DNA of 10,042 bases from Candidatus Omnitrophota bacterium (GTDB lineage: Bacteria; Omnitrophota; Gorgyraeia; JABMRN01; RBG-13-46-9): NCBI GenBank assembly GCA_016782495.1, contig JADHYL010000014.1, positions 1 to 10,042 of the forward strand, in the 5' to 3' direction. Position 1 is the first letter of the stretch. Every line of letters starts with the position of its first letter. Of this stretch, positions 1-6,238 are shown piece after piece. The notes under the pieces were generated by a model that saw nothing but the letters and a program-made list of their open reading frames with translations, ran no database searches and was not told the origin of the DNA. Made by a program: the position numbers and the translations under genes.

Positions 1-12
1 AATAAGCTCACG

Positions 13-891
13 ATGTTTCAATTCGTAAAGAATCTGAAAATTAATTTCGTAAAACTCCGAAAGCCGGCGTATATTATTTCCATAATTATAATTGCCATAG
101 GGATGTTTAGTTTTGTAAAAAGAAACGAAGCAAATTACGGCATAGATTTTACGGGCGGCGTTTTGCAGCAATATAAATTTCAAGAATTCATTCCACTTGA
201 CGAAATCCGGGGCGCCTTGGCGGAAATCGGCTCCGGAGAAGTCCCCATACAGCAATTTGCTGACAAAAGAGAAATTTTAATCAGAACGCAGGAAGATAAT
301 TCCGGGGAAGTGGCTAAGAAGTTCAGGACGTCTTTTGCCGGAAACGAGTTCGAAGTAATGAGGCTTGAGAAAGTAGGCCCGTCCATCGGCCGCGACTTAA
401 GGGAAAAAGCCATGAAGGCGGTAATTTTTGCCATGATAGGTATATGCATTTACGTGTCCTTCAGGTTTGAATTTAGATTCGCCATAGCCGCTATCGTGGC
501 ATTACTTCACGACGTCGCCATAAGTCTCGGGGCTATCGCCCTTACCGGAAGAGAACTTTCGATCCCGGTTATCGCAGCGCTTCTTACTATCGTCGGTTAT
601 TCGATAAACGATACGATAGTTGTTTTTGACCGTATCAGAGAAGACAGAAAGCTCATGCGAAAGGCCTCATACAAAGAAATCATAAACGCGAGCATAAATC
701 AGACGTTTTCACGAACACTTTTGACATCACTCACAACCCTCATGGTTGTTTTGGCGCTTTATTTTCTGGGCGGGGAAGTCATCAATGATTTTGCGTTTGT
801 GATGCTCGTGGGCATTATTTCCGGTACATATTCATCGATCTTTATCGCAAGCCCCATCCTGATCGATTGGCCGTCAAAACGCGTTAGGTAA
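13..891 (+). CDS. secF: Protein translocase subunit SecF
   Basis: SecF is an inner-membrane subunit of the SecDF complex, which uses the proton gradient to help pull secreted proteins through SecYEG. The 292-residue length is normal for a stand-alone SecF. A first membrane segment (about residues 18-36) is followed by the signature GIDFTGG (43-49), a periplasmic domain (about 50-120), the VGPSIGRDL motif (121-129), and a cluster of hydrophobic segments (about 133-178, 183-206, 236-286). The conserved stretch GYSINDTIVVFDRIRE (195-210) lies in the proton-path region of the family. No ribosome-binding site is visible in the 12 nt before the ATG. A TAA at 3-5 could be the stop of an upstream secD, but that gene is outside the window. 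The C-terminus is short and basic (SKRVR), and the same frame reopens 3 nt after the stop (see the small ORF at 895). Confidence 0.96.
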   Translation: MFQFVKNLKINFVKLRKPAYIISIIIIAIGMFSFVKRNEANYGIDFTGGVLQQYKFQEFIPLDEIRGALAEIGSGEVPIQQFADKREILIRTQEDNSGEVAKKFRTSFAGNEFEVMRLEKVGPSIGRDLREKAMKAVIFAMIGICIYVSFRFEFRFAIAAIVALLHDVAISLGAIALTGRELSIPVIAALLTIVGYSINDTIVVFDRIREDRKLMRKASYKEIINASINQTFSRTLLTSLTTLMVVLALYFLGGEVINDFAFVMLVGIISGTYSSIFIASPILIDWPSKRVR

Positions 892-894
892 TTT

Positions 895-996
895 ATGGTA
901 TGGAATTTCAAAAAGAAATTCCAACCACTGAAAATCGCCTTGAGGTTATCACAAAACGATTTTCTTGTACCCAAAAAAGGAAAACACAGCAAGTGA
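895..996 (+). CDS. Possible small basic ORF between secF and recJ
   Basis: This ATG-started 33-codon ORF begins 3 nt after the secF stop and lies in the secF frame. AGGT at 886-889 sits 5 nt before the ATG, which is good Shine-Dalgarno spacing. Its TGA (994-996) overlaps the GTG (993-995) that I take as the recJ start, giving GTGA, a usual sign of translational coupling. The product would be cationic: eight Lys and one Arg against one Asp, with a KKK run at residues 6-8. There is no membrane segment or recognisable domain. It could be a real coupling peptide, a former C-terminal tail of SecF now cut off by a stop, or chance. I do not recognise it and assign no function. Confidence 0.35.
   Translation: MVWNFKKKFQPLKIALRLSQNDFLVPKKGKHSK
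901..923. repeat. Perfect 9-bp hairpin after secF
   Basis: TGGAATTTC (901-909) and GAAATTCCA (915-923) are exact reverse complements separated by AAAAA. No T-run follows, so this is not a classical intrinsic terminator. The stem begins one base into the alternative ATG at 900, which would hide that start codon in RNA and favours the later GTG for recJ. It could slow ribosomes, protect the secF 3' end, or be incidental. Confidence 0.5.
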
Positions 997-2684
997 ATCG
1001 AATCTGGCGCTTAAAAAGGCGAGAACCCGAACTTTGCGGCTCGCTTGCCGCGTCTTTAAATATTTCCCCTATTATCGCCCAGCTTCTTTTTAATAGAGGC
1101 ATAAAGGACGAAATGCAGGCACACCATTTTCTGCATGGTGACCTCACCTCCTGCCATGATCCGGCGCTTTTCAAGGACATGGAAAAAGCGGCCACGAGAA
1201 TTAATCGCGCCATAAAGAGTAAGGAGAACATACTTTTATACGGTGATTACGACGTCGACGGCATAACAAGTGTGGCGCTTTTGAATATTGTCCTTACGCG
1301 CCTGGGCGCCAAAGTTACAAACCACATCCCAAACAGGCTCGAAGAAGGCTACGGCTTAAACATAAATGCCGTAAAACTTGCCCATCGTAAGAAAAACTCT
1401 CTTATGATAACAGTCGACTGCGGCATAAGCGCGCATAAAGAAATCGACCTCGCAAACGAATTCGGCATAGATGTTATAATAACCGATCATCATGAAATTA
1501 AGTCCGAGACACTGCCAAAAGCCTACGCTATAATAAATCCGTTGCAAAAGGATTGCTGCTACCCGTTTAAGCACTTAGCCGGGGTGGGGCTTGCCTACAA
1601 ACTGGCGCAGGTGCTTTTAAAGAATACGCCTTATTCGGTAGAAGAGCACCTGGATCTTGTTGCCCTCGGCACGGTAAGCGATATGTCGGTCCAGAAAGGC
1701 GAGAATAGGATTCTTACAAAAGAAGGCCTTAAAAAATTAAGTACTACAGAAAAAATGGGAATAAAAGCGCTTGTGGAAGTAGCAGGTTTAAAAGGAAAAA
1801 TTCTTTCCTGCAGTCATATAGGTTATATTCTGGGCCCGCGGATAAATGCCATGGGTAGGGTCGGTTCTCCGGAGGTTTCCTTAAACTTACTGCTTGCCAG
1901 TGATCCGAATGAAGCGCAAAGCCTTGCCGAAACCCTTAATCGGGAAAACAGGTCGAGGCAAAAGATAGAAGCCCGCGTTACAAGCGAGGCTATGGAAAAA
2001 ATTGAAAGAGAAATAAATTTTAAAGATTCCAAAATAATTGTTCTTGCGGGCTCAAGCTGGCATACCGGCGTAATAGGTATCGTCGCAAGCCGCGTCATCG
2101 ATAAGTTTTACAGGCCAACCATTATAATATCCGTAGATGGCAAAATCGGCAAGGGCTCCGGAAGAAGCATCGACAATTTTCATCTTTTTAATGCAATAAA
2201 TTCCTGCAAAAAGCACCTTGTGGATTTTGGCGGACACGAGGGGGCGTGTGGTTTAGTGATAGAGAAGAAAAACATTCGCGCCTTTACAGAAAGTATTAAC
2301 AAAATTGCGAAAGAAGTGATCGCGGATAAAGACCTGTATCCGGCGGTGAATATTGATATGGAAGTTGAGCTTTCCGAGATTAGCGAGAAGCTTATAGAAG
2401 AGCTGGAACTCATGGTGCCGTTCGGCCCGGAAAACCCCAAACCCATGTTTTCTTCAAGCAACGTGTATCTCAGAAATGAACCGCGAAGAATAGCAAAAAA
2501 CGGTTTTAAGATGCTGGTTACCGACAACAAGACTACATGTGAGGCTATAAGCTTTCGCAGAGATGCCATGAGCGTTCCGTATAAAGGTTCTAAGGTAAGC
2601 CTCGTTTATTCCCCGTCAATAAATATGTGGCAGGGATTGTCATCCTTGCAGCTTGATTTGAAAGATTTGAAGATAGTCGAATAG
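993..2684 (+). CDS. recJ: Single-stranded-DNA-specific exonuclease RecJ
   Basis: RecJ is a cytoplasmic 5'-to-3' exonuclease on single-stranded DNA, acting in RecF-pathway recombination and in mismatch and base-excision repair. From the GTG at 993 it has 563 residues, a usual RecJ length. DHH-phosphoesterase motifs appear in order: GDYDVDG (84-90), TVDCGIS (140-146), the DHH triad (165-167) and ALGTVSDM (224-231). GPRINAMGR lies at 281-289. The DHHA1 part follows with GSGRS (388-392) and FGGHEGACG (412-420), then PFGPENPKP (476-484) near the C-terminal OB-like domain. An in-frame ATG at 900 would add 31 residues (594 in all) that do not look like RecJ, lies beside a 9-bp hairpin and has poor ribosome-binding-site spacing. 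I therefore prefer GTG, with AAGGA at 977-981 and the GTGA overlap. FGGHEGACG has Cys where Ala is common. Confidence 0.95.
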   Translation: MNRIWRLKRREPELCGSLAASLNISPIIAQLLFNRGIKDEMQAHHFLHGDLTSCHDPALFKDMEKAATRINRAIKSKENILLYGDYDVDGITSVALLNIVLTRLGAKVTNHIPNRLEEGYGLNINAVKLAHRKKNSLMITVDCGISAHKEIDLANEFGIDVIITDHHEIKSETLPKAYAIINPLQKDCCYPFKHLAGVGLAYKLAQVLLKNTPYSVEEHLDLVALGTVSDMSVQKGENRILTKEGLKKLSTTEKMGIKALVEVAGLKGKILSCSHIGYILGPRINAMGRVGSPEVSLNLLLASDPNEAQSLAETLNRENRSRQKIEARVTSEAMEKIEREINFKDSKIIVLAGSSWHTGVIGIVASRVIDKFYRPTIIISVDGKIGKGSGRSIDNFHLFNAINSCKKHLVDFGGHEGACGLVIEKKNIRAFTESINKIAKEVIADKDLYPAVNIDMEVELSEISEKLIEELELMVPFGPENPKPMFSSSNVYLRNEPRRIAKNGFKMLVTDNKTTCEAISFRRDAMSVPYKGSKVSLVYSPSINMWQGLSSLQLDLKDLKIVE

Positions 2685-2689
2685 AGGGC

Positions 2690-2920
2690 TTAGACAGCCT
2701 TGACGATCTTACCCGCTTTTAAGCACTTGGTGCAAACGCGGACTTTTTTTACTTTACCGTCTATCAGGGCGCGTACCCTTTGCAAATTAGGCAGAAAACG
2801 GCGTTTAGTTATGCCGGTTATGCGTTGTCCGACACCGCCTTTTTTCTTGGCCAGACCGCGCCGCTTAATGGTTCTGCCCGCGGCGGGCTTTTTTCCGCAT
2901 ATATAGCAAATTTTTGACAT
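2690..2920 (-). CDS. rpmB: 50S ribosomal protein L28
   Basis: L28 is a small basic protein of the large ribosomal subunit. The 76-residue product begins with a CYIC pair (C5, C8) followed by a GRTIKRRG-like basic segment (15-22). It then has the family core with ITKRRFLPNLQ (37-47) and ends with VCTKC (C63, C66) and LKAGKIVK. The four cysteines form a complete CxxC...CxxC set, so this is the zinc-binding type of L28. It is the only minus-strand gene in the window and converges on recJ: its TAA lies 5 nt from the recJ TAG, with no terminator visible between them. A candidate promoter lies upstream at 3008-3036 and an inverted repeat lies in its leader. No strong Shine-Dalgarno sequence precedes the ATG; only a weak AAGA is present. 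Confidence 0.96.
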   Translation of the reverse strand: MSKICYICGKKPAAGRTIKRRGLAKKKGGVGQRITGITKRRFLPNLQRVRALIDGKVKKVRVCTKCLKAGKIVKAV

Positions 2921-2936
2921 TCTTGTGCATTTTTGC

Positions 2937-2987
2937 GGGGACAGATCTTTTCAAGACACTAAACTACCTGATGGAAGATCTGTCGCC
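2937..2987. repeat. 10-bp inverted repeat in rpmB leader / recG upstream region
   Basis: GACAGATCTT (2940-2949) and AAGATCTGTC (2975-2984) are exact reverse complements around a 25-nt loop. After a one-base mismatch on each side, two more G-C pairs extend the stem (2937-2938 with 2986-2987). Read on the minus strand it lies in the inferred rpmB 5' leader, its base about 16 nt before the rpmB ATG. No T-run follows on either strand, so it is not an intrinsic terminator. It could be an rpmB leader structure or one copy of a dispersed palindromic (REP-like) element; the window holds only this copy. Confidence 0.6.
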
Positions 2988-3007
2988 ATAGGTTAATAAG
3001 GTTAGTA

Positions 3008-3036
3008 ATAATAGCATACAAAGTTGCCCAATGCAA
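3008..3036 (-). promoter_or_regulatory. Candidate sigma-70-type promoter for rpmB
   Basis: On the minus strand, TTGCAT (3036-3031) is followed by a 17-nt spacer and then TATTAT (3013-3008). TATTAT differs from TATAAT at one position, and TGC just before it makes an extended -10 (TGnTATTAT). The -35 matches the consensus only at TTG. Transcription would start near 3001 and give a leader of about 80 nt containing the inverted repeat. The -35 hexamer covers the first two codons of recG, so rpmB and recG would be divergently expressed from a shared space. Confidence 0.4.
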
Positions 3037-5121
3037 GCAAAAAAATGGGAAAAAACTGACATAAGATATCTAAAAGGCGTAGGCCCCAAAAAAGCCGAAA
3101 TCCTGCAAAAACTGGATATAAATACCGTAGAAGATCTCCTTTATTACCTGCCGCGCCGGTACGAAGACAGAAGTAATTTTACCCTTGTTAAAGATTTAAA
3201 AGTAGGTGAACATCATGCGGTAAGGGGAAAGGTCCTGACGCTTGGTAATCATGCCACGAGAAAGGGTATTAGAGTATTTCAAATAGCCGTCGGAGACAAA
3301 ACAGGCATAATTTACTGCGTCTGGTTTAATCAACCATTCTTAAGAAAGTTATTTAAAGTCGGCCAGGAGCTTATACTATACGGCAAAGTCGAAAAATACA
3401 AAAAACTCCAGATAAACCATCCGGAATATGAGTTTGTTACCGAAAATAATTCCCTTAACATGGGAAGAATCGTTCCGGTATATTCTCTCACGCAAGATAT
3501 AACCCAGCGGTATATAAGATTTTTAACACATGAAGCGATTGCCCGTTTTCTTAGTTCCGCGAAAGGCGCCCTCCCCACGCGTATAATGGCAAGGGCGCAC
3601 CTTGTTGATTTTTGTTTCGCAATTCAGAATATACATTTTCCGGCTTCATTTGCGAATCTGGACAGGGCGTACAGGCGGCTTGTTTTTGAAGAATTTTTTA
3701 TCCTTCAACTTGCGCTGGCACTTAAAAAGAAAAGCGCCAAAACTAAAACACCCGGCATACGCCATAACCTGGATGCGCATCTCATGGAAGCTTTTAAAAA
3801 ATTATTTTCATTTGAACTTACAAACTCTCAGCTTAAGGCAATTAATGAAATACAAATCGATATGGCAAATCCGAAACCCATGAACCGCCTTCTGGAAGGC
3901 GACGTCGGGAGCGGAAAGACCGCCATTGCGATATACGCGCTTTTACTCTCCTTTAAAAACGGGTACCAGGCCGCTTTAATGGCCCCGACTGAGATTTTAG
4001 CAAGGCAGCATTACATGACGATAAGCGAGCTACTCATGCCGCTCGGTGTTAACGTACGGCTTCTTGTGAGCGGCCTTAAGCCCGAAAAGAAGCTCGAAAT
4101 AAAAAAAGAAATAGATTCCGGCGAGGTAGATATCGTAATCGGCACACATGCGCTTATATGGGAGAATGTCGAATTTAAAAAACTCGGGCTTATAGTTATA
4201 GACGAGCAACATAAGTTTGGTGTAAGCCAGCGCCAGCTTCTGCAGAAAAAAGGATGGAATCCGGATGTCCTTCTTATGACAGCGACCCCTATTCCGCGGA
4301 CGCTTGCGCTTACCGTTTACGGGGATCTGGATATTTCTGTCATAAAGGAACTTCCCGGAGGAAGGTGCCCGATTACAACATATTGTATCGAGGAAGAAAA
4401 CCGACAAAAAGTCTATCAGTTTATAAAAGAGGAGATAGAAGCCGGCCACCAGGCATATATTGTCTATCCCAGGATTTGGTCGTCTAAAAATACCCGGGCT
4501 TCAGAAAGTAAGCTGAAAGCCGCAACAACCATGTACAATAAACTTCAGGAAGAAATTTTTCCGGATCTAAAAGTAGGCCTCATACACGGGCGCATGGATG
4601 CGAAAGAAAAAGAAGCTGTCATGAAAAAACTAAAGAGTAATAAAATAAATATTTTAGTTTCAACAACCGTTATCGAAGTCGGCATAGATATCCCGAACGC
4701 CTCGGTCATGGTGATAGAAAACGCCGAACGTTTCGGGCTTTCACAATTGCACCAGATGAGGGGAAGGATCGGGCGGGGCGATTATCCTTCGTACTGTATA
4801 TTGATGGGTAACCCGCGCACTGAATCGGCAAAGAGGAGATTTTTTACAATGTCGGAAACGCAGGACGGGTTCAAGGTTGCGGCCGAAGACCTGGAGCTCC
4901 GGGGGCCGGGGGAGTTTTTCGGGACCAGACAACACGGGGGCCTGCCGGAACTTCGTTTTGGCAATATATTGAAGGATTTTGATATAATGGAACAGGCCCG
5001 CGCCGAAGCGTTCAGACTCGTCGAAGAAGACCAGGATCTTGTGGACCCGAGGAACAGCTTCGTTAAAGAAGTCCTAAAGCGTAGGTTCTCGGGAAAATTC
5101 GATTTAATAAATGTTGGATAA
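3031..5121 (+). CDS. recG: ATP-dependent DNA helicase RecG
   Basis: RecG is a double-stranded-DNA translocase that remodels stalled replication forks, R-loops and Holliday junctions. The 696-residue length is typical. The N-terminal helix-hairpin-helix-like segment LKGVGPKKAEILQ (14-26) precedes the OB-fold wedge domain (about 50-150) that grips branched DNA. The helicase core follows: Walker A GDVGSGKT (290-297), MAPTEILA (317-324), DEQH (391-394), TATPIPRT (417-424), IHGRM (518-522), STTVIEVGIDIP (544-555) and QMRGRIGRG (575-583). The C-terminal ELRGPGEFFGTRQHG (622-636) matches the TRG translocation region. The ATG at 3031 has no clear Shine-Dalgarno sequence, but an in-frame TAG at 2989-2991 and the lack of other start codons support it. 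It leads the tightly packed plus-strand run. Confidence 0.97.
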   Translation: MQAKKWEKTDIRYLKGVGPKKAEILQKLDINTVEDLLYYLPRRYEDRSNFTLVKDLKVGEHHAVRGKVLTLGNHATRKGIRVFQIAVGDKTGIIYCVWFNQPFLRKLFKVGQELILYGKVEKYKKLQINHPEYEFVTENNSLNMGRIVPVYSLTQDITQRYIRFLTHEAIARFLSSAKGALPTRIMARAHLVDFCFAIQNIHFPASFANLDRAYRRLVFEEFFILQLALALKKKSAKTKTPGIRHNLDAHLMEAFKKLFSFELTNSQLKAINEIQIDMANPKPMNRLLEGDVGSGKTAIAIYALLLSFKNGYQAALMAPTEILARQHYMTISELLMPLGVNVRLLVSGLKPEKKLEIKKEIDSGEVDIVIGTHALIWENVEFKKLGLIVIDEQHKFGVSQRQLLQKKGWNPDVLLMTATPIPRTLALTVYGDLDISVIKELPGGRCPITTYCIEEENRQKVYQFIKEEIEAGHQAYIVYPRIWSSKNTRASESKLKAATTMYNKLQEEIFPDLKVGLIHGRMDAKEKEAVMKKLKSNKINILVSTTVIEVGIDIPNASVMVIENAERFGLSQLHQMRGRIGRGDYPSYCILMGNPRTESAKRRFFTMSETQDGFKVAAEDLELRGPGEFFGTRQHGGLPELRFGNILKDFDIMEQARAEAFRLVEEDQDLVDPRNSFVKEVLKRRFSGKFDLINVG

Positions 5122-5124
5122 GAA

Positions 5125-5691
5125 ATGCGAATAATAGCCGGAGAATATAGAGGCAGAATCTTAAAGAGACCCAAGGGCGCGGAAGTGAGGCCCACGCAGG
5201 ACAGGGTTCGCGAGGCCATATTCAATATCATACGAGAACGCGTCCCCGGAAGCAAGGTGCTTGATTTATACTCCGGTAGCGGCGCATTCGGCATAGAGGC
5301 GCTTTCGCGGGGAGCGCTTTTATCAGTATTTGTAGATAATAATATTAATTGTATAAAGACCATAAAGTCCAACCTCTCGGCGCTGGGCAAAACGGCGCAA
5401 TCTTCCGAAGTCCTTAAGCTAGATGCAGTTAGGTCAATTTCAGGATTTGGGAAAGAAAGCAGGAAATTTGACATAATATTCCTGGATCCCCCTTACTATA
5501 AGGAGCTTGCCAGAAATTCCTTGCTAAAGATAGACGCTTGTGATATATTATCACCTCAAAGTTTGGTCATAGCTGAGCATTTTAAGAAAGATGTTATGCC
5601 TGAAAAAACGGACAATCTCTTTCTTTTTAGAAAAAAGAAGTACGGGGATACCGTAATATCATTTTACCGTAAACACGAAGGGCCTCAATGA
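5125..5691 (+). CDS. rsmD: 16S rRNA (guanine(966)-N(2))-methyltransferase RsmD
   Basis: RsmD transfers a methyl group from S-adenosylmethionine to the N2 of G966 of 16S rRNA in the assembling small subunit. The 188 residues match the family length. Visible motifs are the N-terminal MRIIAGEYRGR (1-11), the family-typical RPTQDRVREAIFNI (22-35), the SAM-binding motif I DLYSGSGAFGIEAL (47-60) and the catalytic DPPY (121-124), which is typical of N2-guanine methyltransferases. It starts 3 nt after the recG stop, so the two are almost certainly cotranscribed and probably translationally coupled. Its stop codon (5689-5691) directly abuts the first arm of the structured rsmD-coaD spacer, so a terminating ribosome would cover that arm. 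An rsmD-coaD pair is a common arrangement in bacteria. Confidence 0.96.
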   Translation: MRIIAGEYRGRILKRPKGAEVRPTQDRVREAIFNIIRERVPGSKVLDLYSGSGAFGIEALSRGALLSVFVDNNINCIKTIKSNLSALGKTAQSSEVLKLDAVRSISGFGKESRKFDIIFLDPPYYKELARNSLLKIDACDILSPQSLVIAEHFKKDVMPEKTDNLFLFRKKKYGDTVISFYRKHEGPQ

Positions 5692-5752
5692 ACCCCGTCC
5701 TTCCTCAAGTCTCGAGGAAGGGTAGGGTGTTATAGAAAGGAAGGACGGGGTG
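5692..5752 (+). promoter_or_regulatory. Two-state RNA hairpin over the coaD ribosome-binding site
   Basis: The arm ACCCCGTCCTTCCT (5692-5705) is an exact 14-base reverse complement of AGGAAGGACGGGGT (5738-5751). That second arm contains the coaD Shine-Dalgarno sequence (GGAAGG) and two bases of its GTG start. The same first arm can instead fold locally with 5714-5728 around a 7-nt loop (5707-5713). That stem covers 15 positions, with two G-U pairs and one A-C mismatch. The two folds exclude each other: one hides the coaD start and the other frees it. No U-run follows, so a terminator is unlikely. The structure is seen in the sequence; regulation is inferred. It may instead be a dispersed palindromic repeat. 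Confidence 0.55.
5715..5752 (+). repeat. 15-nt direct repeat of a ribosome-binding-site-like unit
   Basis: AGGAAGGGTAGGGTG (5715-5729) and AGGAAGGACGGGGTG (5738-5752) agree at 12 of 15 positions, and all three differences are transitions. Each copy has a purine-rich ribosome-binding site and ends in GTG. The second GTG is the coaD start. The first opens a two-codon frame, GTG TTA TAG (5727-5735). The copies are 23 nt apart start to start, so they are out of frame with each other. Confidence 0.55.
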
Positions 5753-6235
5753 AACAGAAAAGCGCTTTATCCGGGGACATTTGACCCCGTTACATACGGC
5801 CACCTCGACATTATAGAAAGGGCCTCCAGAATCTACGACTGTGTTTTTATAGGCGTTGCCCACAGCAAAGAGAAAAAACCTCTATTCAGCGTAAAGGAGC
5901 GAGTCTCCATGTTAAAAAATACAACCAAGCACTTGAAGAATGTAGAGATAGAGGATTTTAAGGGGCTTGTTGTTAACCACGCAAAAAGAAAAAAAACCTG
6001 CGTTATCATAAGGGGCCTTCGCATGATTTCTGATTTTGAATTCGAATTTCAAATGGCTCTTACCAACAGAAAATTATCCGAAGATATCGAAACCATTTTT
6101 ATGATGACAAACGATAGCTACTCGTATCTTTCGAGTAAATTGATTAAAGAAGCGGTAAGCCTTGGCGCGGATGTTAAAAGCTTTGTTCCGGCTTCCGTGG
6201 CAAAAAATCTAAAAAGAAAACTTTCCAAGCGATAA
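5750..6235 (+). CDS. coaD: Pantetheine-phosphate adenylyltransferase (PPAT)
   Basis: CoaD joins 4'-phosphopantetheine and ATP to give dephospho-CoA and pyrophosphate, the fourth step from pantothenate to CoA. The 161-residue length is typical. The nucleotidyltransferase signature YPGTFDPVTYGH (7-18) includes the TxGH form of the HxGH motif. RGLR (88-91), ISDFEFEFQMALTNRKL (93-109) and SYLSSKLIKE (125-134, the family's ISST-like motif) follow in the expected order. The start is GTG at 5750, with GGAAGG at 5739-5744 five bases before it. The family N-terminus begins right at the ALYPGTFDP segment, so no other start fits. The ribosome-binding site lies inside a 14-bp stem, so translation may be switched or coupled to rsmD. 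The gene is followed 3 nt later by pta, which uses CoA. Confidence 0.97.
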   Translation: MNRKALYPGTFDPVTYGHLDIIERASRIYDCVFIGVAHSKEKKPLFSVKERVSMLKNTTKHLKNVEIEDFKGLVVNHAKRKKTCVIIRGLRMISDFEFEFQMALTNRKLSEDIETIFMMTNDSYSYLSSKLIKEAVSLGADVKSFVPASVAKNLKRKLSKR

Positions 6236-6238
6236 AGA

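Noticed and set aside
1122..1140. A 6-bp inverted repeat, CACCAT...ATGGTG, within recJ
   Set aside because: It is short and lies in conserved coding sequence (HHFLHG), and arms this short are expected by chance.
2686..2700. A small hairpin (GGCT...AGCC) between recJ and rpmB as a bidirectional terminator
   Set aside because: It has only four Watson-Crick pairs plus one wobble and no T-run on either side, which is too weak to call a terminator.
2700..2906. A 68-codon plus-strand frame opposite rpmB
   Set aside because: L28 on the minus strand is unmistakable, with its zinc cysteines and family core; the plus-strand frame is its shadow.
2985..3030. A recG promoter with AATAAT (3007-3012) as -10
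   Set aside because: The hexamer is reasonable, but no -35-like sequence lies at the right distance, and the leader would be only about 11 nt. The same bases serve better as the minus-strand rpmB -10.
4782..5474. A 230-codon open frame on the minus strand across the recG 3' end and the rsmD 5' half
   Set aside because: It lies opposite two clearly conserved genes, its product is serine- and leucine-rich with no recognisable motif, and it crosses the recG-rsmD junction. It is best explained as an antisense shadow.
5540..5554. A 6-bp inverted repeat, GTGATA-TAT-TATCAC, within rsmD
   Set aside because: It is a weak AT-rich stem inside coding sequence with no regulatory context.
5692..5751. An intrinsic terminator between rsmD and coaD
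   Set aside because: The stem is strong, but the following bases (GAACAGAAAAG) have no T-run, and the second arm is the coaD ribosome-binding site.
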